Below are positions 16,532 through 23,016 of a stretch of DNA of 25,985 nt, one piece after another (the stretch's first letter is position 1; every line of letters starts with the position of its first letter). Below the pieces are notes generated by a model that saw nothing but the letters and a program-made list of their open reading frames with translations, did no database searches and had not been told where the DNA came from. The stretch is from positions 1-25,985 of the forward strand of contig CAUHCN010000032.1 of NCBI GenBank assembly GCA_959604825.1, written 5' to 3'. Source of the stretch: an uncultured Collinsella sp. GTDB taxonomy: Bacteria; Actinomycetota; Coriobacteriia; Coriobacteriales; Coriobacteriaceae. A program made the position numbers and the translations under genes.

Positions 16532-17344
16532 CTATTCGGTGAGCTCGGGGCCCTCGCCGGGTACGTAGGCCTCGGCGCCCTCGACGCGGTTGATGCAGAT
16601 GGTTCCAAAGATCTCGTCCTGGCTCAGCGTGAGCGAGCCGCGCTTGGCGAGCTCGAGCATGGCCAGAAAGGTAACGACGAGCTGCTCGGTGGTGGCATCG
16701 CCGTCCAACAGCTCGCGGAAGGTGCAGGTTTGGTGCGCCATGGTAAAGCGGTCGACTGAGGCCACGGTCAGGTCGAGCGGTACGCGATGCGGCGCCACGT
16801 GCTCGGCCTCCAGTAAGAAGGTCTGGCGCTTGCCGTCCAGGTCGGCACAGATGACGGCCAGGCCGCGCAGGGTGATGCCAGCTAGGTAGTCGGGCATGAG
16901 CCCCAAAAACTCGGGGTCAGGTCCGGCAACGCGCGGGTGCATGCGGCTTTCGGCCTGCATACGCGCGCCAAGGGCCGCAGCCGCGCCCTTAAACTGCTTG
17001 TAAGCGATCAGGCGCTGAATCAGGACCTCACGCAGGGCATCGCCGTCGAGCGCGCTGAGTTCCTCGAGGTCTTCGTCGAACTCGTCATCGTCGTCATCGA
17101 CTTTGCGCGGGGCCTCCTGCGGTACCAGAGAGGCGGCCTTGATGTCCAAAAGGGTTGCCGCGACCAGCAAAAAGTCGCTCGCCACGTCCAGGTCCAGCGC
17201 CTCGATGCGCTCGGCCTCGGCAAGGTACTGCTCGGCCACCTCGCTGATGGAGATGGCGCCGATATCTACTTTTTGGCGGGTTACCAGCTGCAGCAGCAGG
17301 TCGAACGGTCCGCTGTAGACCTGCGTCGACACGCGATACGACAT
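16532..17344 (-). CDS. scpA: Segregation and condensation protein A (kleisin)
   Basis: Kleisin that bridges the SMC heads and recruits ScpB. I start at ATG 17344 (MSYRVSTQVYSGPFDLLLQLV), with AAAGGAGG 7-8 bases upstream, giving 270 residues; a 17-residue basic extension is open in frame but lacks support. The N-terminal SMC-neck-binding domain has GPFDLLLQLVTRQKVDIGAISISEVAEQYL and FLLVAATLLDIKAASLVP. An acidic linker follows (VDDDDDEFDEDLEEL). The C-terminal winged helix has LAMLELAKRGSLTLSQDEIFGTICI. Length and order are typical. Confidence 0.95.
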   Translation of the reverse strand: MSYRVSTQVYSGPFDLLLQLVTRQKVDIGAISISEVAEQYLAEAERIEALDLDVASDFLLVAATLLDIKAASLVPQEAPRKVDDDDDEFDEDLEELSALDGDALREVLIQRLIAYKQFKGAAAALGARMQAESRMHPRVAGPDPEFLGLMPDYLAGITLRGLAVICADLDGKRQTFLLEAEHVAPHRVPLDLTVASVDRFTMAHQTCTFRELLDGDATTEQLVVTFLAMLELAKRGSLTLSQDEIFGTICINRVEGAEAYVPGEGPELTE

Positions 17345-17395
17345 CTTCGACCTCCTTTGACGGCGCCTTCGCGGCGCGGTTTGGGTGCATATCAC

Positions 17396-17414
17396 GACCG
17401 TTTTGCACGGTCGA
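17396..17414. repeat. Inverted repeat between the M50 protease gene and scpA
   Basis: CGACCG and CGGTCG form a perfect 6-base-pair stem with a 7-base loop, 14 bases after the protease stop. No T-run follows on either strand, so it is not a standard terminator. It could be a weak terminator, an operator or an RNA stability element. Confidence 0.4.
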
Positions 17415-17428
17415 CCTGTAAGTTTACC

Positions 17429-18112
17429 TTAGATGCCGGCGATTGCGAAGTTGAGCAGCTGCTCAGCAAGCGGATACACGGTAACGTCGAAATAGCGGCC
17501 GATCACGTCGATGCCGGTCCACATAGGCAGCAGGTACAGCACCAGGATGAGGATGGGCATAGCGTATTGCTGCAGACGATAATAGTTGTTGAGCGCCTTG
17601 CCTTTGAGGAACGGCACGATGACCGATGAGCCATCGAGCGGCGGGATCGGGATGAGGTTGAAGAACGCGAGCGACAGGTTGACTACGATGAACGTGGCGC
17701 CGAAGTTCATGATCTGGGACGCCACGGCAAAGGACATGCTGGTGTAGAGGCTGCCATATGCCGCGTGCATGAGGGCGGCAGCGAGGCACGCGAGCGCGAT
17801 ATTCGATGTGGGGCCGGCTGCGCTCACCAGAACCTCGTCACGCTTGGGGTGTTTGAGGTTGTTGAGGTACACGGGCACGGGCTTGGCGAAGGCGAACACC
17901 GGGCCGCCGGCGGCAAGCATGAGCAGCGGCAGGATGATGGTGCCAAACGGGTCGATGTGGTTGAGCGGGTTGAGCGAGACGCGGCCGCGCGAACGGGCCG
18001 TTTTATCGCCGAGTGCCCAGGCCGCGGCGGCGTGCGCGCTCTCGTGGATGACGATGCCCGCGATGACGGCGACGGCGCTGGCGAGCAGGTTCATGAGGTA
18101 GCTGCTGGACAT
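17429..18112 (-). CDS. Site-2-type zinc metalloprotease, M50B family (YwhC/Rv1405-like short form)
   Basis: The 227-residue integral membrane protease has an N-terminal helix carrying the zinc motif HESAH (His23, Glu24, His27) and a later helix carrying NLIPIPPLDGSS, where Asp160 supplies the third ligand. Five or so hydrophobic segments are visible, and AAGPTSN (98-104) sits in the middle. There is no PDZ domain, so it belongs to the short, sporulation/housekeeping-like subgroup, not RseP. Such proteases cut substrates inside the membrane; the substrate here is unknown. The genes scpA and scpB commonly lie next to this family. AGGGGAG is 4-5 bases before the ATG. Confidence 0.9.
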   Translation of the reverse strand: MSSSYLMNLLASAVAVIAGIVIHESAHAAAAWALGDKTARSRGRVSLNPLNHIDPFGTIILPLLMLAAGGPVFAFAKPVPVYLNNLKHPKRDEVLVSAAGPTSNIALACLAAALMHAAYGSLYTSMSFAVASQIMNFGATFIVVNLSLAFFNLIPIPPLDGSSVIVPFLKGKALNNYYRLQQYAMPILILVLYLLPMWTGIDVIGRYFDVTVYPLAEQLLNFAIAGI

Positions 18113-18121
18113 GGCGCTCCC

Positions 18122-18418
18122 CTAGCGGACGCGGCGCGAGGCGCGCGTGAGCAGGTAGTCGGCCACAAACAGGATGACAGCGACGATGGCGTAATCCAGG
18201 CGGAAGACGCCGCCAAAGGGCGACGTGATGACGCCGTAGCCGGCGATGGCGCTCGGCAGCGCGCGCGAAAGCTCAACGACAAAGCCTACGATCTGCAGCT
18301 TGGCGGTCAGGCCGCTAAAGCACAGCAGCACGGTCATCGCGCTCATAAAGATGCCGCAGATGCGACAGGCGATGGCGATGATGCTCATCGCCACGGCAGC
18401 GGCCTTACGAGAGTTCAC
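18122..18418 (-). CDS. Small hydrophobic membrane protein of unknown function
   Basis: I place the start at GTG 18416-18418, with GAGGAG 7 bases upstream and a 14-base overlap with the end of the ABC-F gene; this yields 98 residues. An ATG at 18388 would give 88 residues but has a poorer ribosome binding site. The longer frame upstream is only a shadow of the ABC-F gene. Two clear hydrophobic helices (about 10-32 and 74-92) flank a moderately hydrophobic middle, with a basic end (RASRRVR). I recognise no family. It is coupled to ABC-F upstream and lies 9 bases before the protease, so co-expression is likely. Confidence 0.65.
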   Translation of the reverse strand: MNSRKAAAVAMSIIAIACRICGIFMSAMTVLLCFSGLTAKLQIVGFVVELSRALPSAIAGYGVITSPFGGVFRLDYAIVAVILFVADYLLTRASRRVR

Positions 18419-20438
18419 GCGCGGTCTCCTCTTCGATCTGGGTGGAAAGCTCCAGCCATTCGTCCTCGAGCTTGGGCAGCTCTTGCTTAAGGCCGTTATA
18501 TTCCCCCAGCGCGGCGTTGAACTTGTCTTGATCGGCATAAAGCTCTTCGCTTGCCATCAATTCCATAAGCTCGTCATAGCGGGGACGCTTTTTGTCGAGC
18601 TCCGTCTCGATCTTCTTGAGCTGGTTGCGCACGCCCTTGAGCTTTTTATTGAGCGCGGCGCGGGCTTGGGCCTCGGCGCGCTTTTGCTCTTTGGTCTTTT
18701 TGCCCTCGGCAGGTTTGGCGGCTGCGGCGGGCGCATCGGGCTGGGCTGCGGTGACCTTGGCGGACTTGGCCGTGGCCGGAGCACTCTCCCCTGCCGCCTC
18801 GGCAGCGGCGCGGGCTGCCAGGTCCTCCCGCTTGTAGAGGTAGTAGTCGTAGTCGCCGTCATAGACCGTGACCTTGCCGTCGCGGATGTCGATCACGCGG
18901 TTGGCAACGGCGCGCACCAGGTGCTCGTCGTGGCTGATCAGCACGATGGTGCCGGGGAAGTTTTGCAGGGCGTTTTCGAGCATGTCCACCGAGTCGATGT
19001 CTAGGTGGTTGGTGGGCTCGTCCAGGCACAGGAGCGCCTCGGGGGCCACGAGCATCTTGGCGAGCGCCAGACGCGCCTTTTCTCCGCCGGAGAGGACGCG
19101 TACCTGCTTCTCGATGGAATCGTTGTCACTAAACAGGAAGGCGCCCAGCAGGCTGCGCTGCTGCGGCACGGTCCACTTGGGCGTGACGGTGTCGATCTCT
19201 TGCAGGACGGTGTTGGACTCGGTCATGCCCTCGAGCGCGTGCTGGGCGTAATAGGCCACGCCCACGTTGGTGCCCAGGTCGCGGGTGCCGGTGGTGGGCG
19301 GCTCCAGGCCGGCGAGGATCTTCATGAGCGTGGACTTGCCGGCACCGTTGGGGCCGACGAGCGCCACATGCTCGCCGCGGTAGAGCTTGAGGTCGATGTC
19401 GCTGTAGATGTGCTTGTCGCCGTAGGACTTGGACACACCCTCGAGGCCCACGACCATATCGCCGGAGCGCGGTGGGTCGGGGAACTTAAAGTCGATGTGC
19501 TTGTGGCCCTCGGGCAGGATGACGAGCTCCTTTTTGATCTGCTCGATCTTGCGGATGCGCTCTTGGGCCTGGGCGGCCTTGGTGGGCTTGTAGCGGAACT
19601 TGTCGACGAAGACCTGCATGTGGGCGATGTCGCGCTCCTGGGCGGCACGCTTGGCGCGCATCTGCTCCAGGTTGTCCTCGCGCTGCTTGAGGTAGCTGCT
19701 GTAGTTGCCAGTGTAGGTAGTCACGCGACGGTTTTCGAGTGCGGCGACGTGGTCGACGCAGGCGTCCATGAAGGCGCGGTCGTGGCTGACGATGAGGACG
19801 GCACCGTCGTAGTTGGCGATAAAGCCACGCAGCCACTGGACGCTCTCGAGGTCCAGGTGGTTGGTGGGCTCGTCCAGAAGCAGCAGGTCGGGATGGCGCA
19901 GGAAGAGCTTGGCCAGCGCGATGCGCATCTGCCAGCCGCCCGAGAACTCGGAGCACGGGCGCTCAAAGTCGGTGACCTTAAAGCCCAGGCCGGACAGGAT
20001 TTTGCGGGCGTTGCTCTCGAGCTCGTAGCCGCCCAGGTGCTCAAAGCGGTCCTGGACCTGGCCGTACTCGTTAAGGAGCGCGTCGACGTCCTTGCCCTGC
20101 TCGGAGAGCTCGGTGATTTGGGCCTGCAGTTCGTTGGCGCGCTCGCCCATGCGGCGGATTTCCTTGGCGGCGGCCATGACCTCGGCAAGGATGGTGGTGT
20201 CCTTGTGCTCTAGGTTGGTTTCCTGCTCTAGGTAGCCCACCTGGCAGTCTTTGGCATACTGGACCTGGCCGGCGTCGGGGCTGTCGATGCCCATGATGAT
20301 TTTGAGCATGGTGGTTTTGCCGGCGCCGTTGGGCCCAACGAGCGCAAAGCGCTCGCCGGGGTTGATCTGGAAGGACGCGCCGCTAAAGAGGACGCGCGCG
20401 CCGAAGCTTTTTTCGATCTTGTCGACCAGGAGGATCAT
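18405..20438 (-). CDS. ABC-F family ATPase (ribosome-associated, Uup/YdiF-like)
   Basis: ABC-F proteins have two fused ATPase domains and no membrane part; they bind the ribosomal E site and affect translation or antibiotic resistance. The 677 residues show Walker A GPNGAGKTT (35-43), signature SGGWQMR, LLLLDEPTNHLDLESV, then an interdomain linker rich in Arg/Lys (about 235-300, LKQREDNLEQMRAKRAAQE). Next come Walker A GPNGAGKST, signature LSGGEKARLALAK and LCLDEPTNHLDIDSV. After residue 530 comes an Ala/Lys-rich spacer and a C-terminal coiled coil (about 580-677), as in Uup/YdiF types. It cannot be assigned to resistance or housekeeping from sequence alone. The ATG is 32 bases downstream of a tRNA terminator. 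Confidence 0.93.
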   Translation of the reverse strand: MILLVDKIEKSFGARVLFSGASFQINPGERFALVGPNGAGKTTMLKIIMGIDSPDAGQVQYAKDCQVGYLEQETNLEHKDTTILAEVMAAAKEIRRMGERANELQAQITELSEQGKDVDALLNEYGQVQDRFEHLGGYELESNARKILSGLGFKVTDFERPCSEFSGGWQMRIALAKLFLRHPDLLLLDEPTNHLDLESVQWLRGFIANYDGAVLIVSHDRAFMDACVDHVAALENRRVTTYTGNYSSYLKQREDNLEQMRAKRAAQERDIAHMQVFVDKFRYKPTKAAQAQERIRKIEQIKKELVILPEGHKHIDFKFPDPPRSGDMVVGLEGVSKSYGDKHIYSDIDLKLYRGEHVALVGPNGAGKSTLMKILAGLEPPTTGTRDLGTNVGVAYYAQHALEGMTESNTVLQEIDTVTPKWTVPQQRSLLGAFLFSDNDSIEKQVRVLSGGEKARLALAKMLVAPEALLCLDEPTNHLDIDSVDMLENALQNFPGTIVLISHDEHLVRAVANRVIDIRDGKVTVYDGDYDYYLYKREDLAARAAAEAAGESAPATAKSAKVTAAQPDAPAAAAKPAEGKKTKEQKRAEAQARAALNKKLKGVRNQLKKIETELDKKRPRYDELMELMASEELYADQDKFNAALGEYNGLKQELPKLEDEWLELSTQIEEETARELS

Positions 20439-20469
20439 GGTGCCGCCTTTGACCTTGTGTGCCTATATG

Positions 20470-20498
20470 AAAAAAGGCCCCAACTTGCGTTGGAGCCT
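20470..20498 (-). terminator. Terminator of tRNA-Ala copy 1, in the ABC-F leader
   Basis: A hairpin (20475-20484 with 20489-20498, one internal mismatch, 4-base loop) is followed on the minus strand by six Ts. It lies 16 bases after the tRNA and 32 bases before the ABC-F start codon. It therefore separates, or attenuates, transcription between the two. Confidence 0.82.
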
Positions 20499-20513
20499 CA
20501 TTCAATGCTCGGG

Positions 20514-20586
20514 TGGAGACGAGGGGGATCGAACCCCTGACCTCTTGACTGCCAGTCAAGCGCTCTCCCAGCTGAGCTACGCCCCC
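20514..20586 (-). tRNA. tRNA-Ala(GGC), copy 1
   Basis: A full minus-strand cloverleaf: acceptor GGGGGCG pairs with CGTCTCC including the G3-U70 wobble that is the alanine identity element. The D-arm contains AGCTCAGCTGGGAGAGC, the anticodon stem CTTGA/TCAAG holds loop CTGGCAG (anticodon GGC), and the T-arm contains GGTTCGATCCC. Discriminator A73 is followed by CCC, so CCA is not encoded. Confidence 0.96.
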
Positions 20587-20598
20587 GTGCAAAAAAGT

Positions 20599-20627
20599 AC
20601 TATACGGGAACTCCCCCGCCGATGCAA
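20599..20627 (-). promoter_or_regulatory. Promoter of tRNA-Ala copy 1
   Basis: On the minus strand TTGCAT (20622-20627) and TATAGT (20599-20604) are separated by exactly 17 bases. The -10 box ends 12 bases before the tRNA 5' end. Both boxes are unchanged in copy 2 although the spacer differs. Confidence 0.8.
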
Positions 20628-20733
20628 GGACAATTTCGGAAAAACTTTCCGGGGGGGGGGCGCCGGAGTCCCGCGCCCGCGGGGCCGATGCGGACGTGCC
20701 CGGGGCGTCTGGGCCCCTCGATGCCCGGCTAAG

Positions 20734-20780
20734 CCCGCGGGGCGCGCCCCGCGGGAGGGCGGCGCTGCCGCCGCCCTCCC
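20734..20780. repeat. Two adjacent G+C-rich perfect hairpins
   Basis: A 22-base perfect palindrome at 20734-20755 overlaps a second hairpin, 20753-20763 with 20770-20780 (11 perfect pairs, 6-base loop). There is no T-run. They lie in the gene-free stretch 20628-20813, which also contains a run of ten Gs at 20651-20660. Confidence 0.75.
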
Positions 20781-20813
20781 ATCAGGCTCCACCCCGGCCG
20801 CCCCCGGGGCCTC

Positions 20814-20891
20814 CCGCCACGAAACCGGCCCATCTACTACGTTTGGCCGGCATCCCCCGACCATGGCGTCTCGGGCAAAAATAAAACCGAC
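20814..20891. repeat. Left half of a palindromic repeat split by IS110
   Basis: Bases 20814-20844 are an exact reverse complement of 22506-22536 (31 of 31). Bases 20845-20889 match 23188-23232 at about 34 of 45 positions (counted by eye). This half ends where IS110 begins. Confidence 0.85.
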
Positions 20892-20905
20892 GCTCCTATA
20901 AGTTG

Positions 20906-22144
20906 TCAAGAGGCAGTTTGCGGGAGCGTTCTCTCCAATTCGCACAGGAGCTCGTAATACCTCCTCTCCAGTTTCGTCGACCGCCGTTTCCCCCGTTCCA
21001 AGTGCCCGAGTGTGGCTGCGGACAGGCCGAGCTCCGCGGCGGCTTTCTTCTGAGTCACCCGCATCGTCTTGCGCATCTTCGCGAGCTCGGGGCCTTCCGG
21101 CGCGGCGCCGTCGGGGTTCGGGTCCATGAGCACGTGGTACACCTCCCGCGCTATGTAGCGCTTCAGGCAGCGGACCGCCTCCCGCCGGGACTTCCCCTCG
21201 GAGGTCCGCCTCGCCACGTACCTCCTCGTCCTCTCGTCGTACGCCATGCGCTTGATCGCGATCTCGTAGAGCGCCCAGTTCGCCTGCCGGTTGCCGCCGC
21301 GGTTGAGCCTGTGCCGGTCCGTCTTCCCGCTCGACGCGGGGATCGGGGAGGCGCCGCACATCATCGAGAACGCCGCCTCGCCCTTCAGCCTGCCGGGGTT
21401 GTCGCCGGCGGCCACGACCAGGGCGGCGGCGGTCGTGGTGCCGCAGCCCTCGACGCCGAGCAGCGCGGGCGCGTTCGCCTCCAGCAGCGCGCGGATGCGC
21501 TCGTCGAGGGACTCGACCTGGCTGCGGGCCTCCTTCCAGACCGCCGCGACGGACCGCAGCGAGGCCAGCACGCTCTCCTCGAGCGCGTCGCCCGCCTTCC
21601 TCCCGCGCGCGAGCAGCGGCATGAGGTCCTTCGGCCGCTCGCGGCCCCTGAACCGCTCCCTCAGGGCGCTCGGGGCCGTCGTGAGCATCGACTTCGCGCA
21701 GGCCACGCAGGACGTGGACGTCGCGACGGCCAGCCTGCGCGCGACGTAGAGCTGGCGCACCGCCTCGACCCAGCCGTCCTGCGACTTCGGCACGGAGCAG
21801 CCCCTCCCGGACGCCGCCTTGCGCGCCGCGCGCTCGGCGTCCAGCGGGTCGCTCTTCCCCTCGCCGGGCCTCACCTTGTCCCTCTTGGGCCTGAACACCT
21901 CGACGACGTTGTACCCGAGCTCCACGAGCCTCCTCGTCAGCCCGGCCCCGTACGATGCCGTGCCCTCGACGCCGACGACCATGCAGCTCCCCGGGTCGCC
22001 TATCGCCTCCGCCAGCCTGTCGTAGCCCTCGGGGTCGGCCCCGAAGCTCCCGCTCCAGATCTTCCTCCCGAGGCCGTCGAGCAGGCACAGGACATGCACG
22101 TCCTTGTGCGTGTCGACGCCCGCGATGACCGTTTCGCCTTCCAT
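20906..22144 (-). CDS. IS110-family DEDD transposase/recombinase with C-terminal helix-turn-helix
   Basis: Acts as an RNA-guided DNA recombinase in characterised IS110 relatives such as IS621. I start at ATG 22144, with AGGGGAG 6 bases upstream (412 residues); the longer frame to 22249 would run through the predicted RNA. The RuvC-like domain has Asp11 (GVDTHKD), Glu60 (GVEGTASYG), Asp99 and Asp102 (KSDPLDAERAAR). The Tnp domain has LLGVEGCGTTTAAALV (about 228-243) and CGASPIPASSGKTDRHRLNR (263-282), with the conserved Ser block followed by GGNRQANWALYEIA. The catalytic core would normally end near residue 340. Residues about 352-400 add an XRE-like helix-turn-helix (TQKKAAAELGLSAATLGHLE). 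The TGA overlaps a TTGACA at the element end. The gene looks intact. Confidence 0.93.
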   Translation of the reverse strand: MEGETVIAGVDTHKDVHVLCLLDGLGRKIWSGSFGADPEGYDRLAEAIGDPGSCMVVGVEGTASYGAGLTRRLVELGYNVVEVFRPKRDKVRPGEGKSDPLDAERAARKAASGRGCSVPKSQDGWVEAVRQLYVARRLAVATSTSCVACAKSMLTTAPSALRERFRGRERPKDLMPLLARGRKAGDALEESVLASLRSVAAVWKEARSQVESLDERIRALLEANAPALLGVEGCGTTTAAALVVAAGDNPGRLKGEAAFSMMCGASPIPASSGKTDRHRLNRGGNRQANWALYEIAIKRMAYDERTRRYVARRTSEGKSRREAVRCLKRYIAREVYHVLMDPNPDGAAPEGPELAKMRKTMRVTQKKAAAELGLSAATLGHLERGKRRSTKLERRYYELLCELERTLPQTAS

Positions 22145-22164
22145 TTTCGCTCCCCTCGGTCTGC

Positions 22165-22433
22165 CGCCTGCTCCGCGCCCGGGTCTCCCAGACATTGCAC
22201 TGACGGGAGCGCTACAATCCAATTGGCTTGTCCGATTGTCCGCGCTCATGCTCCTATTAGGTCATGGCAGGACTCCGGGACGCGGATGCCGGGGCGAGAC
22301 AGGTCGGATTTGAGGACGGCCGAAGAGGCGTCAGCAGGTCAGTGGGTCATCGTCCCGGCATTCAGCATCAGGGTAGCGCTGCGACGCGGAAATCGCGCGC
22401 CGTTGCCGCGCCCCGCAGTGCCCGCTTCCCCCG
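22165..22433 (-). ncRNA. Predicted IS110 bridge RNA (5' non-coding end)
   Basis: In IS110 elements this end encodes a bridge RNA with a target loop then a donor loop, each with two guides. Here, on the minus strand, an 8-bp stem (22354-22361 with 22286-22293) encloses ACCTGC (22334-22339), a small capping hairpin and AAATCCGAC (22303-22311). The first equals the left flank up to the core; the second equals the plus-strand right flank at 8 of 9 positions. Next, ATAGGAGC (22250-22257) equals the gene-side element end. A capping stem GAGCGC/GCGCTC follows (22242-22247 with 22207-22212). Then TCAGTGCA (22196-22203) is complementary to the other end. Exact RNA ends are unknown; the 5' end is guessed from a -10-like GATAAT at 22440-22445. 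Confidence 0.6.
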
Positions 22434-22448
22434 AGAACAATTATCAGT

Positions 22449-22536
22449 GCAGGTGGACAGCCTGCGGTTTTCGCGAAATACGTGGTATGTCGAGGGGTCG
22501 GGGTTAAACGTAGTAGATGGGCCGGTTTCGTGGCGG
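22449..22536. repeat. Right half of the palindromic repeat split by IS110
   Basis: The outer 31 bases (22506-22536) are the exact reverse complement of 20814-20844. The inner part 22449-22489 matches 23232-23272 at about 29 of 41 positions. Near the insertion point it holds a small hairpin GCAGG/CCTGC. Without the IS the repeat would be about 165 bases long. Confidence 0.83.
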
Positions 22537-22612
22537 CGGCATCGCAGGCGGCCGACCGAGGGCGCCCGGAAGTGAGCAAGCAGGCTATTCGCAAGTGAAA
22601 ACTACTGCCATG

Positions 22613-22650
22613 AAAAAGAAAACAGGCCAGACATATTGCCTAACCTGTTG
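22613..22650 (-). terminator. Probable terminator of the CAT-anticodon tRNA
   Basis: AACAGG and CCTGTT (22621-22626 with about 22644-22649) can pair around an imperfect inner stem and are followed on the minus strand by a T-rich run (AAAAAGAAAA on the plus strand). The hairpin is weaker than those of the other tRNAs here. Confidence 0.55.
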
Positions 22651-22657
22651 AAAAACC

Positions 22658-22733
22658 TGGTGGGCCCTCCGGGATTCGAACCCAGAACCCAGGGATTATG
22701 AGTCCCCTGCGCTAACCGTTGCGCCAAGAGCCC
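22658..22733 (-). tRNA. tRNA with anticodon CAT (elongator Met or lysidine-type Ile2)
   Basis: A minus-strand cloverleaf: acceptor GGGCTCT pairs with AGGGCCC (one G-U pair), D-arm region GGCGCAACGGTTAGCGC, anticodon stem GGGGA/TCCCT with loop CTCATAA, T-arm GGGTTCGAATCCC, discriminator A and encoded CCA. It is not the initiator, because position 1 pairs normally with 72. A C4-G69 pair, one of the features used by TilS, is present, and the loop CTCATAA occurs in both elongator Met and Ile2 tRNAs. I cannot decide between them by eye. Confidence 0.9.
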
Positions 22734-22823
22734 TTATAAAGTGGCACTTACAGTTGGGGTGGCAGAACAGCCTCCAACGCATTGAACCACGTCGTGAAAT
22801 ACTACCATGCACGCGGCGCCCGT

Positions 22824-22856
22824 TCAACGCACGATCTTGTCGACCAGGAGGATCAT
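22824..22856 (-). pseudogene. Duplicated 5' fragment of the ABC-F gene
   Basis: Copy 2 of the direct repeat carries the ABC-F start codon and its first eight codons (MILLVDKI). It then runs into unrelated sequence giving VR and a stop. The ribosome-binding region is retained, so an 10-residue peptide could be made, but this is most simply a duplication scar. Confidence 0.85.
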
Positions 22857-22887
22857 GGTGCCGCCTTTGACCTTGTGTGCCTATATG

Positions 22888-22916
22888 AAAAAAGGCCCCA
22901 ACTTGCGTTGGAGCCT
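22888..22916 (-). terminator. Terminator of tRNA-Ala copy 2
   Basis: Identical to the copy 1 hairpin and T-run, 2,418 bases away. Here it is followed only by the ABC-F fragment and the CAT-anticodon tRNA. Confidence 0.82.
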
Positions 22917-22931
22917 CATTCAATGCTCGGG

Positions 22932-23004
22932 TGGAGACGAGGGGGATCGAACCCCTGACCTCTTGACTGCCAGTCAAGCGCTCTCCCAGCTGAGCTACGC
23001 CCCC
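22932..23004 (-). tRNA. tRNA-Ala(GGC), copy 2
   Basis: Base-for-base identical to copy 1 across the 73-base tRNA, including the G3-U70 identity pair and anticodon GGC. With its promoter boxes and terminator intact it should be functional. Confidence 0.96.
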
Positions 23005-23016
23005 GTGCGAAGAAGT

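Larger units (their letters stand above)
20414..20650. repeat. Long direct repeat, copy 1 (ABC-F start, terminator, tRNA-Ala, promoter)
   Basis: This segment recurs at 22832-23066, offset 2,418 bases. It is essentially identical from the eighth ABC-F codon through the whole tRNA. After that there are scattered substitutions in the promoter spacer and beyond, until similarity fades near 20650. Copy 1 is joined to the complete ABC-F gene and is therefore probably ancestral. Confidence 0.92.
20892..22450 (-). mobile_element. IS110-family insertion sequence with GC core, inserted in a palindromic repeat
   Basis: The element encodes a DEDD transposase on the minus strand. It has almost no sequence after the gene and about 300 bases of non-coding DNA before it, the arrangement of IS110-group elements. 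The ends are set by comparison with the uninterrupted relative at 23162-23315. Similarity to that repeat stops at about 20889 on the left and resumes at 22449 on the right. A GC dinucleotide at 20892-20893 and 22449-22450 is the best candidate core, because candidate guides in the 5' non-coding end stop on it. There are no terminal inverted repeats, as expected for the family. The length is about 1.56 kb. Confidence 0.85.

Noticed and set aside
20577..22088. Minus-strand frame of 503 codons over the transposase and tRNA-Ala
   Set aside because: Shifted frame of the IS110 transposase gene running through the tRNA and its promoter; the product is Arg/Gly-rich with no domain.
22145..22249. N-terminal extension of the transposase to ATG 22249
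   Set aside because: Its ribosome binding site would be only one base from the ATG, the extension lacks family similarity, and ATG 22144 has a proper site and starts directly at the DEDD domain.
22250..22260. Second GCTCCTAT-AG word as the true right end of IS110
   Set aside because: It would give a tidy direct repeat, but similarity to the uninterrupted palindromic repeat resumes only at 22449; the word fits better as the left donor guide of the predicted RNA.
20903..22507. Plus-strand frame of 534 codons antisense to the transposase
   Set aside because: Shadow of a G+C-rich gene; it crosses the whole predicted RNA and has no ribosome binding site or recognisable motif.
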